Shown here in pieces: positions 32,354-40,561 of a stretch of DNA of 64,000 nucleotides. The notes beneath the pieces were generated by a model that did not search any database, was not told where the DNA came from, and saw only the letters and a list, made by a program, of their open reading frames with translations. Made by a program: the position numbers and the translations under genes. The number at the start of each line of letters is the position of its first letter. Position 1 is the stretch's first letter. Where the stretch lies: the NCBI RefSeq assembly GCF_900186535.1, contig NZ_FYDE01000004.1, positions 496,001 to 560,000 of the forward strand, given 5' to 3'. The DNA comes from Marasmitruncus massiliensis (lineage in GTDB: Bacteria; Bacillota; Clostridia; Oscillospirales; Ruminococcaceae).

Positions 32354-32536
32354 GTGACTGAACGTACAAGAAGAAATCTTGAATATACCCTGTCGACTTT
32401 CGCAGTGGAGGGATTAAAGCCGAGCAAAGAAGCGGTTCGTCTTTATGAGCGCATGGATGAGGGGAAATTGTCCCTGAAAGATGCCATAGCGGCCATTGAA
32501 CGCAAGCATGGCGTAGCGGGTGAAAAGCGTGCCTAA
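32354..32536 (+). CDS. VbhA-like antitoxin of a Fic toxin
   Basis: 60 residues; GTG start, AAGGAGG 9 bases upstream. The Fic-inhibitory motif (S/T)xxxE(G/N) appears as TFAVEG near residue 15, and the rest (SKEAVRLYERMDEGKLSLKDAIAAIERKHG) matches antitoxin_VbhA proteins. These small proteins block the ATP site of a Fic-domain AMP-transferase toxin. The stop overlaps the start of the Fic remnant, as in functional pairs. The toxin partner is broken, so the antitoxin is now an orphan. Confidence 0.82.
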   Translation: MTERTRRNLEYTLSTFAVEGLKPSKEAVRLYERMDEGKLSLKDAIAAIERKHGVAGEKRA

Positions 32537-32735
32537 CAGTTTCGGAAAATATGATGTCTATACCGAAACGGGGTCTTTATACTGTTATAAGGATACTCAT
32601 GTCCTGTGTCCTGAAAAATCGGTATGGTATTCGTGACACGGATAAACTGAAACAGGTCGAACAGGACATTGTCGGTGCAAAGCAGCAGTATCTTTTGTTA
32701 AATCCTGTGCAGGGGCGGTATACAGCCAGCCATCT
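32533..32735 (+). pseudogene. Fic toxin gene, N-terminal remnant with 7-bp duplication
   Basis: GTG at 32533 opens the frame NSFGKYDVYTETGSLYCYKDTHVL. A direct tandem repeat of TGTCCTG (about 32597-32611) then shifts the frame and leads to a TGA at about 32636. Removing one repeat unit restores VLKNRYGIRDTDKLKQVEQDIV, the normal start of Fic proteins. The sequence leaves Fic homology after about 32732 and runs into an unrelated gene fragment, so the catalytic HPFxxGNGR region is missing as well. Not functional. Confidence 0.75.
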
Positions 32736-32942
32736 ATCCTTGTTACACATAATCCTAATATTGCAATTGCATGTGATGCTAAACAAATTGTATACTGTCA
32801 CATGGATAAAGAATCGCATACCCTTAGTTATATTTCTGGAGCTATCGAGGATCCCATTACAAAAAAGCATGTTGTAGATGTTCTTGAGGGCACTATGCTA
32901 GCTTTTAATCTTAGGCAAAAAAAGTATGATAAAGTTAAATAA
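32721..32942 (+). pseudogene. C-terminal fragment of an AAA/RecF-type ATPase
   Basis: In the frame ending at TAA 32940-32942 the sequence reads SILVTHNPNIAIACDAKQIVYC, then SYISGAIEDPITKKHVVDVLEGTMLAFNLRQKKYDKVK. ILVTHNPNIA is the D-loop/switch-histidine block of the SMC/RecF-like ATPases, and the tail fits ATPases found in phage-defence loci. No Walker A or B part is present. Fused end to end with the Fic remnant by a deletion. Family assignment is from the motif and memory. Confidence 0.5.
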
Positions 32943-32962
32943 TGCTGTATTATATTATCAAT

Positions 32963-33039
32963 AGGTATGAAGTGCTAATTTTCCATTATGTTTATGACAT
33001 GCCTCGATTGTATGCTATTTATAAAATAATAACTCACAG
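32963..33039 (+). repeat. Recurring intergenic element, copy K
   Basis: GGTATGAAGTGC, then CATTATGTTTATGACATG, then GCTATTTATAAAATAATAACTCACAG. Component order is as in copies A, E and F, 19 kb or more from the others. It lies between the ATPase fragment and the VOC gene. Confidence 0.5.
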
Positions 33040-33058
33040 AGAATTGGGGGACAAACAA

Positions 33059-33481
33059 ATGATACAAGCAGTGGTACATATTGCTTTGGTAGTAAAAGAT
33101 TATGATGAAGCCATAGATTTTTACACAAAGAAACTCCATTTTGAATTAGTGGAAGATACATATCAACCAGAACAGAACAAGCGTTGGGTCGTTGTGTCCC
33201 CGTCGGGTTCAAATGGGACTACTATTTTACTTGCAAAGGCTTCAAAACCAGAGCAGGAACCATTCATTGGAAATCAGGCTGGCGGAAGAGTATTTTTGTT
33301 TTTAGGGACGGATGACTTCAACAGAGATTTTGAAGATATGAAACGTCGTGGAATCGAATTTGTCAGAGAACCTGCTGCACAAGAGTATGGAGTAGTCGCT
33401 GTATTCAAGGATTTGTACGGAAACTTATGGGACTTAATTCAATTTAGCCAAAGCCACCCTATGTTACATAGAGTTAAATAA
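33059..33481 (+). CDS. VOC-family (glyoxalase/bleomycin-resistance-like) protein
   Basis: 140 residues from the ATG at 33059 (GGGGG at 8 bases); a longer in-frame reading from 32942 covers the repeat and lacks an SD. HIALVVKDYDEAIDFYTKKLHFELVED and RGIEFVREPAAQEYGVVAVFKDLYGNLWDLIQ are the paired beta-alpha-beta-beta-beta modules with metal-ligand positions (H8, E or Q near the end). Function could be drug or aldehyde detoxification; no substrate can be assigned. It is followed by another AATTATTTATAA box (33500-33521). Confidence 0.85.
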   Translation: MIQAVVHIALVVKDYDEAIDFYTKKLHFELVEDTYQPEQNKRWVVVSPSGSNGTTILLAKASKPEQEPFIGNQAGGRVFLFLGTDDFNRDFEDMKRRGIEFVREPAAQEYGVVAVFKDLYGNLWDLIQFSQSHPMLHRVK

Positions 33482-33499
33482 ATTTTTATTTTACGAATA

Positions 33500-33521
33500 G
33501 GCCGAATTATTTATAAAATAG
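33500..33521 (+). repeat. Partial intergenic element after the VOC gene
   Basis: GGCCGAATTATTTATAAAATAG matches the right-hand box of the recurring element. What followed this copy has been lost or moved by the composite transposon that begins 85 bases on. Confidence 0.35.
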
Positions 33522-33606
33522 TTACTTGACTAATGGAAACTGCAGAGAAGTTGAAGTTATAGTACGGGCTCAATCTGTACTTCGAATAATGGTACTAACT
33601 GTATAA

Positions 33607-34206
33607 CTAAGAGTCATGTCTAACAGATGAAGCGAATTCCAACACGGTATCAAAAGGGCGTTTCCCACGGTTTCTGTAACCCCTGTGAGGTCGTTGGGTG
33701 TTATAGTGGACGAGCCACTGGTCTAAGTCCTCCTGCAGCGCCTCCACATTTTCATAAAAGTTCTCACGGAAAGCAATACGAAAAAACTCGTCCAGCACAG
33801 TCTTATTGAAGCGTTCAATAAAGCCGTTGGTTTTGGGGGATTTGACCTTTGTCCGCCGGTGCTCGATGTCGTTTAGGGCAAGGTAAAGCTCGAATGGATG
33901 GTTCTCGGTTCCACAGAACTCCCTGCCATTATCGGTCAAAATGGCACCGACAGATAGTCCGTGTTTCTGATAAAACGGGAGCACATCATTATGGACCAGC
34001 GCAGCGGCACACTCCGGCTTTTTGCCGGTATGAAGGAATCCAAAGGCATAGGAGCCGTATGTATCAACGCAGGCATGCAGATATACTTTTCCGACCCCTT
34101 TCAGGTTACCGACAAACATGGTGTCCTGGCACAAAAGTTCACCTGGGTGCGACGATTCCACATGCCGTTCCTTGAAACAGGGGTTGTATTTTTCTATCTT
34201 AGCCAC
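33607..34206 (-). CDS. Transposase, catalytic DDE frame, left IS copy
   Basis: 199 residues starting with GTG. rve-type integrase core: LCQDTMFVGNLKGVGKVYLHACVDTYG (first D), AILTDNGREFCGTENHPF (second D) and KTNGFIERFNKTVLDEFF (E), ending WLVHYNTQRPHRGYRN. All three acidic residues are present. It lacks its own DNA-binding domain, which lies in the preceding frame. Confidence 0.85.
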   Translation of the reverse strand: MAKIEKYNPCFKERHVESSHPGELLCQDTMFVGNLKGVGKVYLHACVDTYGSYAFGFLHTGKKPECAAALVHNDVLPFYQKHGLSVGAILTDNGREFCGTENHPFELYLALNDIEHRRTKVKSPKTNGFIERFNKTVLDEFFRIAFRENFYENVEALQEDLDQWLVHYNTQRPHRGYRNRGKRPFDTVLEFASSVRHDS

Positions 34207-34714
34207 CCTGCTCGGCAGTCAACTCTATGCCTGTCTCCAGATGGCGTTCTTCCACCTTGAGCCAGCGATCGTAGACACTCGCCATGTCATTGCGGGTGAG
34301 GATCTTTTGTACGGTAGGAGAACTGACCGAAATCCCTTGCAATTTCAAAAAATCAGACAGTTTCACGCAGCCCCAGGACGCATGAGCGAGGCTGCATTCC
34401 AGAATAGCAGCTTCTGTTTCGGGGGTTGTCTGATTGGGCTGCGACTTGGGAATAGGCGGCATGTCCTTGAGCCCCTCCAGCCCATGCGTCTGAAATCGCC
34501 GCTTCCATTCATAGAAGCTCGTCCTGTCCATACCCCCGCGACGGCATGCTTCAGAGATATTCCCGAGCATCTCGGCCATTTCCAATACGCTCAGCCGCTG
34601 CTTTGCTATTTTGATTGTCGGATCTTTTTCTACAATCTTTCCTGCCATCTTTCCTGCCATCTTTATCTCCTCCAACATCAATATATCATCTGTTTTGATG
34701 TTAGACAAGACCAT
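34199..34714 (-). CDS. Transposase, N-terminal frame (HTH), left IS copy
   Basis: 171 residues: IAKQRLSVLEMAEMLGNISEACRRGGMDRTSFYEWKRRF is a helix-turn-helix of the IS481/IS3 type. It ends ELTAEQGG-stop, overlapping the second frame by 8 bases. One extra G in the GGG run at the end would, if removed, fuse both frames into the usual single ORF (about 370 residues). Confidence 0.8.
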   Translation of the reverse strand: MVLSNIKTDDILMLEEIKMAGKMAGKIVEKDPTIKIAKQRLSVLEMAEMLGNISEACRRGGMDRTSFYEWKRRFQTHGLEGLKDMPPIPKSQPNQTTPETEAAILECSLAHASWGCVKLSDFLKLQGISVSSPTVQKILTRNDMASVYDRWLKVEERHLETGIELTAEQGG

Positions 34715-34718
34715 TAGT

Positions 34719-34766
34719 CATACATCCATGCCGCTCAAAGTTTTGCCTTATCTGCGAATATTCCAT
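34719..34766 (-). pseudogene. Gene start cut off by the left IS copy
   Basis: A GGAG and then ATG at 34766 open MEYSQIRQNFERHG, which runs straight into the IS end at 34718. The SD and coding-like codons suggest a real gene whose remainder was lost on IS insertion. The product cannot be recognised. Confidence 0.35.
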
Positions 34767-34950
34767 AAATTCGTCTCCGACCTCACTAGTATTACTTTTA
34801 TGCGAATTCCTGTTTAGTTGCGCACTATATAAAAAATCTGAATTTATACTGAATACTATTTTGCTTACATGTGCTGAATTGGAATAAGTAAACATTATGC
34901 GAAGTTCGGAGAGTTTACTGAGTTTCTCAATTTTCTCATACTGTGCCCTA

Positions 34951-35495
34951 CTATTTATAGGTATTTTTAATCGGTTTGCTAAATGTAAATTCTATTATTT
35001 TTATTCCAAAATAATCTTTTAATTGTTTTTCTGTAAGTGGAGTATTTTCTATGCGCGTTACGTTTGAGGATTCACTATATTCTTCGAGATATGCAATTCG
35101 AGGTTTGTCTCGTGTGCGCCCAGATATATCCTCTCCCATATAATAATCTCCTGTGCCATAGTCAAGCCAAACCTCACTTCTATTATTAACCCTTGCAGGG
35201 TTTAGAACAGATGGAACGTTTTCAATACTTATAATTGAAATTCTTTTTGTTCCGCTTTTTAAATGCTCATCCCAAGTTCGAGGTTTAGTAAACCAAGTAG
35301 AATGATCAAATCCACTAAACTTGCACACAACAGTATCTTCTATGTCGGACGTTTCCCATTAAATTCATATATAAAGTGAAATGGAAACTCACCATCTTCT
35401 ATAGTGGGAACTGTCTGTGTTTCTTCATAACCGCAATGCGTCATTGCCAATAAAATAACTATAATAGTAGTTATTATATAGAAGAATTTTCGAAT
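34951..35495 (-). pseudogene. Frameshifted exported/lipoprotein-type protein gene
   Basis: The upstream frame (35495 to about 35350) reads IRKFFYIITTIIVILLAMTHCGYEE, a basic, hydrophobic signal peptide ending at a cysteine, then FPFHFIYEFNGKRPT and a TAG. The adjacent frame continues at DIEDTVVCKFSGFDHSTWFTKPRTWDEHLKSGTKR to the stop at 34951. One base lost near 35355 explains both halves. The first codon is ATT, with AGGTGG upstream, so the start is also damaged or non-standard. A GTG at 35328 would give only the last 125 residues. Product not recognised. Confidence 0.55.
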
Positions 35496-35577
35496 ACTAA
35501 CACCACCTAGTATAAATAATGCGTTTTAAGAGCTTAAGCAGGTCATAAACATAATAAGCAACTTAGATTAATTAATC

Positions 35578-35940
35578 CTAATATAAAAGCATTACAACTA
35601 AAACAATGAACAGAACCATGATCTCTATAATCCAAATAATATAAGTATATTTGTAGTTCAAATTGCAAATATAAACTTTATTAGGGTATTTCTCCCAATA
35701 TTTTATTTTCATTATTTCATTTTTATTCCCAGGTAATGTATAAAGAGGAATTTTTGACGATATTTTTATTGATTCTTGATATAAATAAAATTGAACTGTA
35801 TAAAAATAATGATATGGTATGCGGTAACTCTTTTCTGCTTCAATTAATTTTGCTTCTCCCTCAATCCCATATTTAAGTATTTCATTATTTGCCTTTATAT
35901 AATAATAAGAAACTATAGGTTTAATTATTACGTAAACCAT
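35578..35940 (-). CDS. Small membrane protein, DUF3592-like layout
   Basis: 120 residues. N-terminal helix (CMVYVIIKPIVSYYYIK), a middle stretch with beta-rich IEGEAKLIEAEKSYRIPYHYFYTVQFYLYQE, and a C-terminal helix (YTYIIWIIEIMVLFIVLVVMLLY). This two-helix layout with a small soluble domain resembles DUF3592 proteins. The frame is open upstream of the ATG as far as a TGA 21 codons back near the IS end, so the true N-terminus may have been trimmed by the right IS copy. AT-rich codon use differs from both flanks. Confidence 0.55.
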   Translation of the reverse strand: MVYVIIKPIVSYYYIKANNEILKYGIEGEAKLIEAEKSYRIPYHYFYTVQFYLYQESIKISSKIPLYTLPGNKNEIMKIKYWEKYPNKVYICNLNYKYTYIIWIIEIMVLFIVLVVMLLY

Positions 35941-35997
35941 GCAAAATAATATTGCTATTAGCTCTTTTACATCTATAATTGCTCATATGTATGACTA

Positions 35998-36513
35998 ATG
36001 GTCTTGTCTAACATCAAAACAGATGATATATTGATGTTGGAGGAGATAAAGATGGCAGGAAAGATGGCAGGAAAGATTGTAGAAAAAGATCCGACAATCA
36101 AAATAGCAAAGCAGCGGCTGAGCGTATTGGAAATGGCCGAGATGCTCGGGAATATCTCTGAAGCATGCCGTCGCGGGGGTATGGACAGGACGAGCTTCTA
36201 TGAATGGAAGCGGCGATTTCAGACGCATGGGCTGGAGGGGCTCAAGGACATGCCGCCTATTCCCAAGTCGCAGCCCAATCAGACAACCCCCGAAACAGAA
36301 GCTGCTATTCTGGAATGCAGCCTCGCTCATGCGTCCTGGGGCTGCGTGAAACTGTCTGATTTTTTGAAATTGCAAGGGATTTCGGTCAGTTCTCCTACCG
36401 TACAAAAGATCCTCACCCGCAATGACATGGCGAGTGTCTACGATCGCTGGCTCAAGGTGGAAGAACGCCATCTGGAGACAGGCATAGAGTTGACTGCCGA
36501 GCAGGGTGGCTAA
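35998..36513 (+). CDS. Transposase, N-terminal frame (HTH), right IS copy
   Basis: 171 residues identical to the left copy. HTH region at about residues 38-78, WGCVKLSDFLKLQGISVSSPTVQKIL as the second DNA-contact domain. It carries the same extra G before the stop as the left copy. Confidence 0.8.
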   Translation: MVLSNIKTDDILMLEEIKMAGKMAGKIVEKDPTIKIAKQRLSVLEMAEMLGNISEACRRGGMDRTSFYEWKRRFQTHGLEGLKDMPPIPKSQPNQTTPETEAAILECSLAHASWGCVKLSDFLKLQGISVSSPTVQKILTRNDMASVYDRWLKVEERHLETGIELTAEQGG

Positions 36514-37105
36514 GATAGAAAAATACAACCCCTGTTTCAAGGAACGGCATGTGGAATCGTCGCACCCAGGTGAACTTTTGTGCCAGGACACCATGTTTGT
36601 CGGTAACCTGAAAGGGGTCGGAAAAGTATATCTGCATGCCTGCGTTGATACATACGGCTCCTATGCCTTTGGATTCCTTCATACCGGCAAAAAGCCGGAG
36701 TGTGCCGCTGCGCTGGTCCATAATGATGTGCTCCCGTTTTATCAGAAACACGGACTATCTGTCGGTGCCATTTTGACCGATAATGGCAGGGAGTTCTGTG
36801 GAACCGAGAACCATCCATTCGAGCTTTACCTTGCCCTAAACGACATCGAGCACCGGCGGACAAAGGTCAAATCCCCCAAAACCAACGGCTTTATTGAACG
36901 CTTCAATAAGACTGTGCTGGACGAGTTTTTTCGTATTGCTTTCCGTGAGAACTTTTATGAAAATGTGGAGGCGCTGCAGGAGGACTTAGACCAGTGGCTC
37001 GTCCACTATAACACCCAACGACCTCACAGGGGTTACAGAAACCGTGGGAAACGCCCTTTTGATACCGTGTTGGAATTCGCTTCATCTGTTAGACATGACT
37101 CTTAG
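36506..37105 (+). CDS. Transposase, catalytic DDE frame, right IS copy
   Basis: 199 residues identical to the left copy, GTG start overlapping the first frame by 8 bases (GTGGCTAA). DDE residues lie in CQDTMF, LTDNGREF and GFIERFNK. The identical frameshift in both copies is discussed under findings. Confidence 0.85.
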   Translation: MAKIEKYNPCFKERHVESSHPGELLCQDTMFVGNLKGVGKVYLHACVDTYGSYAFGFLHTGKKPECAAALVHNDVLPFYQKHGLSVGAILTDNGREFCGTENHPFELYLALNDIEHRRTKVKSPKTNGFIERFNKTVLDEFFRIAFRENFYENVEALQEDLDQWLVHYNTQRPHRGYRNRGKRPFDTVLEFASSVRHDS

Positions 37106-37106
37106 T

Positions 37107-37284
37107 TATATATGTTAAGTGCTTTGCTGTTTTCGCTATAAATTCCGTTCATCGTGAGCGGCGGCGTATTTCCGGCATTGTAATGTTGCAGGAAATCGCC
37201 ATCTCCACCAATCAGGTTCGACCGTTTAGGTTGAATCAAGACAGCGCTGGCTTTGTTGTCAGCGTTGTTTTCTTTTATGGAATT
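37107..37284 (-). pseudogene. Gene remnant cut by the right IS copy
   Basis: A leftward frame without a start codon reads SAVLIQPKRSNLIGGDGDFLQ, then YNAGNTPPLTMNGIYSENSKALNIY, and ends at the IS boundary. Composition is coding-like, and both ends are missing. I do not recognise the family. Confidence 0.4.
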
Positions 37285-37299
37285 ATTTTAAAATAATCA

Positions 37300-37334
37300 A
37301 AGGTACCGTTCGGCGGTAAGCCGAACGGTACCTT
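37300..37334. terminator. Strong bidirectional terminator
   Basis: 15-bp perfect stem AAGGTACCGTTCGGC / GCCGAACGGTACCTT, 5-base loop, followed by ACTTGTTTTTTG on + and TGATTATTTT on -. Ends the leftward MATE gene. Confidence 0.8.
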
Positions 37335-37371
37335 ACTTGTTTTTTGTATTTATTAATAAAATAATATAGAA

Positions 37372-38715
37372 TCAATCTCCGATGGCAGACTTGCTTTTCC
37401 ACGAGCCGCTCAGAAAACGGCCCCCTGCAATCGAAAGGCCAACCAGCCATCCGAGCGGAATGGACCACCAGATAGCGGCTTCCCCAATCAAGGCAGAAAG
37501 GGAGTATGCACCGACAACACGGCAGAAGAAATTGGCGAGCGTGCAGAACATAAACATCCGCAGATCCCCTGAACCGCGCAAAACGCCATTAAAGGAAGCC
37601 ATAGACCCCATGAGCACGTAGAAAGTACCCACAACGCGCAGATATTCTATGCCTACAGCAATGACCTCGCGGTTGGTTTCGGTATCCACAAACAGGCCTA
37701 CAAAGCTGCCGCCAAAGAGATAAAGCGAAGCTGTCAGCAGGCCGCCGATGATGAACACCATTAAAAATGCGGCGCGCAGGCCCTTTTTGACACGTTCCGG
37801 CTTCTTGGCACCGATATTCTGGGCTGTAAAGGCGGAAACTGCATTCCCGATGTTTATCATGGGCATAATGGCGATGCTGTCGATTTTGGTCGCTGCGGTG
37901 TAACCGGCTACAACATTTGTTCCATACCGGTTGACCAGAGCCTGCACAAATACGACACCAAAAGAGATAATCGACTGCTGAATAATAGAAGGAATTGCCA
38001 CTTTCCCGATATGAGAGAGCATTGCCCCGTCAAATAAACGCGATTTTTCGTCCGTATTGATTTTATGAAGCCGGAGAAACAGAACCAACAGCGCCAGCAG
38101 GGAAGCAATCCCCTGTGAAATCAGGGTCGCCCATGCCACACCCGCCACGCCCGCATGAAACCGGATAACAAACAGCAAATCCAAAACAATGTTGGTCATG
38201 GAAGAAAAAATCAGAAAATAGAGCGGCGTGCGGCTATCACCGAGCGCATTAAAGGCGGCAGTACAGATATTATAGAGAAACATAAAACCGAGTCCCATCA
38301 GATAGACACGCAGATAAATATCCGCGTCCCCCATGATCTCGGCAGGCGTGCTCATCCAGCGCAGGATGGAACCGCTCATCAGCAAGCCGATTGCCGTCAT
38401 GAGCAAACTCAGAAGAATAATGGAAGTCAGGGCGGTGAAAACTGCCGTTTTCATCTGCGCCAGCCGTTTGGCACCGAAAAACTGGGAGATCACTACCGAG
38501 CATCCGATGGACGACCCCGTGGCAATCGCGATGAACAGAAACGTGATGGAAGAGGATGCACCGACGGCGGCCAGCGCATCCGGGCCGACAAAGTTGCCGA
38601 CAACCACCGAATCTACAATGTTATAAAGCTGCTGAAACAAATTCCCGAGAATAATGGGAATCGTAAAGAAAATCATAATTTTGGACGGGCTGCCTTGTGT
38701 CATATCCCGGATCAT
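37372..38715 (-). CDS. MATE-family multidrug/cation efflux transporter
   Basis: 447 residues, about 12 membrane helices in two homologous halves. MIRDMTQGSPSKIMIFFTIPIILGNLFQQLYNIVDSVVVGNFVGPDALAAVGAS is the classical MATE N-terminus. SIIQQSIISFGVVFVQALVNRYGTNVVAGYTAATKID begins the second half. GAGGAT lies before the ATG. It exports organic cations or drugs by Na+ or H+ exchange. It lies downstream of an ABC exporter gene but behind its own terminator, so separate expression is likely. Confidence 0.9.
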   Translation of the reverse strand: MIRDMTQGSPSKIMIFFTIPIILGNLFQQLYNIVDSVVVGNFVGPDALAAVGASSSITFLFIAIATGSSIGCSVVISQFFGAKRLAQMKTAVFTALTSIILLSLLMTAIGLLMSGSILRWMSTPAEIMGDADIYLRVYLMGLGFMFLYNICTAAFNALGDSRTPLYFLIFSSMTNIVLDLLFVIRFHAGVAGVAWATLISQGIASLLALLVLFLRLHKINTDEKSRLFDGAMLSHIGKVAIPSIIQQSIISFGVVFVQALVNRYGTNVVAGYTAATKIDSIAIMPMINIGNAVSAFTAQNIGAKKPERVKKGLRAAFLMVFIIGGLLTASLYLFGGSFVGLFVDTETNREVIAVGIEYLRVVGTFYVLMGSMASFNGVLRGSGDLRMFMFCTLANFFCRVVGAYSLSALIGEAAIWWSIPLGWLVGLSIAGGRFLSGSWKSKSAIGD

Positions 38716-38761
38716 GCATTATCCTCTTTCAATCATTTTCTCTATTTATTGTAAAACAAAC

Positions 38762-38788
38762 AAGTTGCTGTTTTTCTTACAGCAACTT
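38762..38788 (-). terminator. Terminator after the ABC exporter gene
   Basis: 10-bp perfect stem AAGTTGCTGT / ACAGCAACTT, followed leftward by GTTTGTTTT. Confidence 0.65.
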
Positions 38789-38803
38789 TATTTTGCCCTT
38801 AGT

Positions 38804-40561
38804 TTATTCGTTTTCGTTATACATGCTGTACATCCGATAATAAAATCCTTTTCGCGCCATCAACTCCTCGTGAGTGCCCTGCTCGGCGATACCGTCTTCC
38901 GTCAGCACAAGAATCAAAGACGCGCCCCGGATAGTTGTCAGACGGTGTGCAATGGTAAAAGTAGTGCGCCCGGCCGCCAGTTTTTCCAGCGACTGCTGCA
39001 CAAGCCGCTCGCTTTCATTGTCAAGCGCAGAGGTCGCCTCATCCAAAATCAGGATCGGTGGATTTTTCAAGAAGACGCGCGCAATGCTGATGCGCTGTTT
39101 TTGCCCGCCGGACAGCCGGACACCGCGTTCTCCCACATAGGTGTCATAGCCGTCCTCAAACTCCGAGATGAAATCATGTGCGCCAGCGAGCTTGGCGGCT
39201 TCTATGATTTCTTCCTCAGCTGCTCCGGGACGCCCGTAGGCAATATTTTCGCGGATACTGCCGGCAAACAGATAAACGTCCTGCTGCACAACGCCGATCC
39301 GGCCGCGCAGGGAATGCAGCGTAAACGACCGGATATCATTGCCGTCGATCAGGATGCTGCCGCTTGTGACATCATAAAAGCGGGGGATTAAATTGCAGAG
39401 GGTGGTTTTTCCGCTGCCGGACGGGCCCACCAGCGCCACATTCCCTCCGGGCGCTACATGCAGGTTGATATTCGCAAGCACGGCGTGTTCGTCTCCCGCA
39501 TAGTGAAAGCCGACATTCCGGAATTCAATCTCGCCGCGGACATCCCTGAGTTCCTGTGCGTCCGGCAGATCGATGATATCCGCAGGAGCATCCATCACCT
39601 CGAGAAACCGTTCAATGCCGGTCATGCCGCGCTGAAACTGCTCGGTAAATTCCACGATTCTGCGGATGGAAGTCAGCAGGGTGGTGACATAGAGCAGATA
39701 GGCAATCAAATCCGCTGGGGTGATTTTCCCGTCAATCATAAACAGCGCACCCGCGACGACCACGGTGATGTACATCACCCCGTCGTACAGGCGGGTTGTG
39801 CTCTGAAAGCCCGCCATATAGCGGTACTGTTCCTTTTTGATGTCCAAAAACAGCTCGTTGCCTTCCTCGAATTTCCGCTCTTCAATCTCCTCGTTCGCGA
39901 AGGACTTTACAACCCGCACGCCTAAAAGGCTGTCCTCCACCTGCGCGTTCAGTTCGCCTGTCTGGTTGCGTGACTTTTTGAACGCATGTCTCATCCTTGT
40001 TCTGAAAAACATCGAGCTGAAGATCATAAGCGGGATAATGGCAAAAATAATCAGCGTCAGCCAGAAATTGACTCTTGCAAGGATGATAAAGGATACCGTG
40101 ATTTTCAGCGCCGCAATAAAAAACTCTTCCGGACAATGGTGGGCAAATTCCGTGATTTCAAAAAGGTCGCTGGTGATGCGCGCCATAATCTGCCCCACTT
40201 TGGTGCTGTCAAAGTAAGCGAACGAAAGCTTTTGCAGATGCGCGAATAAATCCTTGCGCATATCCGTTTCAATCCGCGCGCCCATTACGTGCCCGATATT
40301 CGCCATGTAATAGTTGGCGCAGGTATCAATGATGCGCAGAATCACATAAAGCCCGCCGATACGCAAAATTATGCCGACCGTCAGGCTTGCCATATCGTTC
40401 ATTCCCTGGTTGGTGATATAACGCACCATCAGCGGAAGAACGAGTTCGCACAGCGTTGTCAGGGCGGCGCAGAACAAATCCAGAAGCACCACCCATATAT
40501 ACTTTTTAAAATAGGGAGAAAACCGGCGTATCAGGGTCCCGGTCTTCATATGTTGGTTCAT
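38804..40561 (-). CDS. ABC exporter, fused permease and ATPase (MsbA/BmrA-like)
   Basis: 585 residues. Six-helix transmembrane domain (about 15-310) with cytoplasmic coupling helices, then the nucleotide-binding domain: Walker A GPSGSGKTT (379-387), Q-loop VVQQDVYLFAGSIRENIAYG, signature LSGGQKQR, Walker B ILILDEATSALD, D-loop and H-loop IAHRLTTI. It acts as a homodimer or with a partner half-transporter; no second one is adjacent. Substrate (lipid, drug or peptide) unknown. Likely monocistronic. Confidence 0.9.
   Translation of the reverse strand: MNQHMKTGTLIRRFSPYFKKYIWVVLLDLFCAALTTLCELVLPLMVRYITNQGMNDMASLTVGIILRIGGLYVILRIIDTCANYYMANIGHVMGARIETDMRKDLFAHLQKLSFAYFDSTKVGQIMARITSDLFEITEFAHHCPEEFFIAALKITVSFIILARVNFWLTLIIFAIIPLMIFSSMFFRTRMRHAFKKSRNQTGELNAQVEDSLLGVRVVKSFANEEIEERKFEEGNELFLDIKKEQYRYMAGFQSTTRLYDGVMYITVVVAGALFMIDGKITPADLIAYLLYVTTLLTSIRRIVEFTEQFQRGMTGIERFLEVMDAPADIIDLPDAQELRDVRGEIEFRNVGFHYAGDEHAVLANINLHVAPGGNVALVGPSGSGKTTLCNLIPRFYDVTSGSILIDGNDIRSFTLHSLRGRIGVVQQDVYLFAGSIRENIAYGRPGAAEEEIIEAAKLAGAHDFISEFEDGYDTYVGERGVRLSGGQKQRISIARVFLKNPPILILDEATSALDNESERLVQQSLEKLAAGRTTFTIAHRLTTIRGASLILVLTEDGIAEQGTHEELMARKGFYYRMYSMYNENE

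Larger units (their letters stand above)
33606..34718 (-). mobile_element. IS481-like insertion sequence, left copy
   Basis: 1113 bp. Terminal inverted repeats ACTAAGAGTCATGTCTAACA (33606-33625) and the complement of ACTAATGGTCTTGTCTAACA (34699-34718) match at 17 of 20 positions. It encodes a two-frame transposase (34199-34714 and 33607-34206). Confidence 0.85.
33606..37106. mobile_element. Composite transposon with inverted IS481-like ends
   Basis: Two 1113-bp IS copies of the same length and the same encoded proteins (33606-34718 leftward, 35994-37106 rightward) flank 1275 bases of AT-rich cargo. The outer flanks share TATA directly at both ends (a candidate 4-base target duplication), while the inner flanks share CATACAT in inverted orientation. 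This fits transposition of the whole 3.5-kb unit. The cargo holds a gene stub, a broken lipoprotein gene and a membrane-protein gene. Confidence 0.7.
35994..37106 (+). mobile_element. IS481-like insertion sequence, right copy
   Basis: 1113 bp, inverted relative to the left copy and encoding identical proteins. Ends ACTAATGGTCTTGTCTAACA (35994-36013) and the complement of ACTAAGAGTCATGTCTAACA (37087-37106). Confidence 0.85.
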
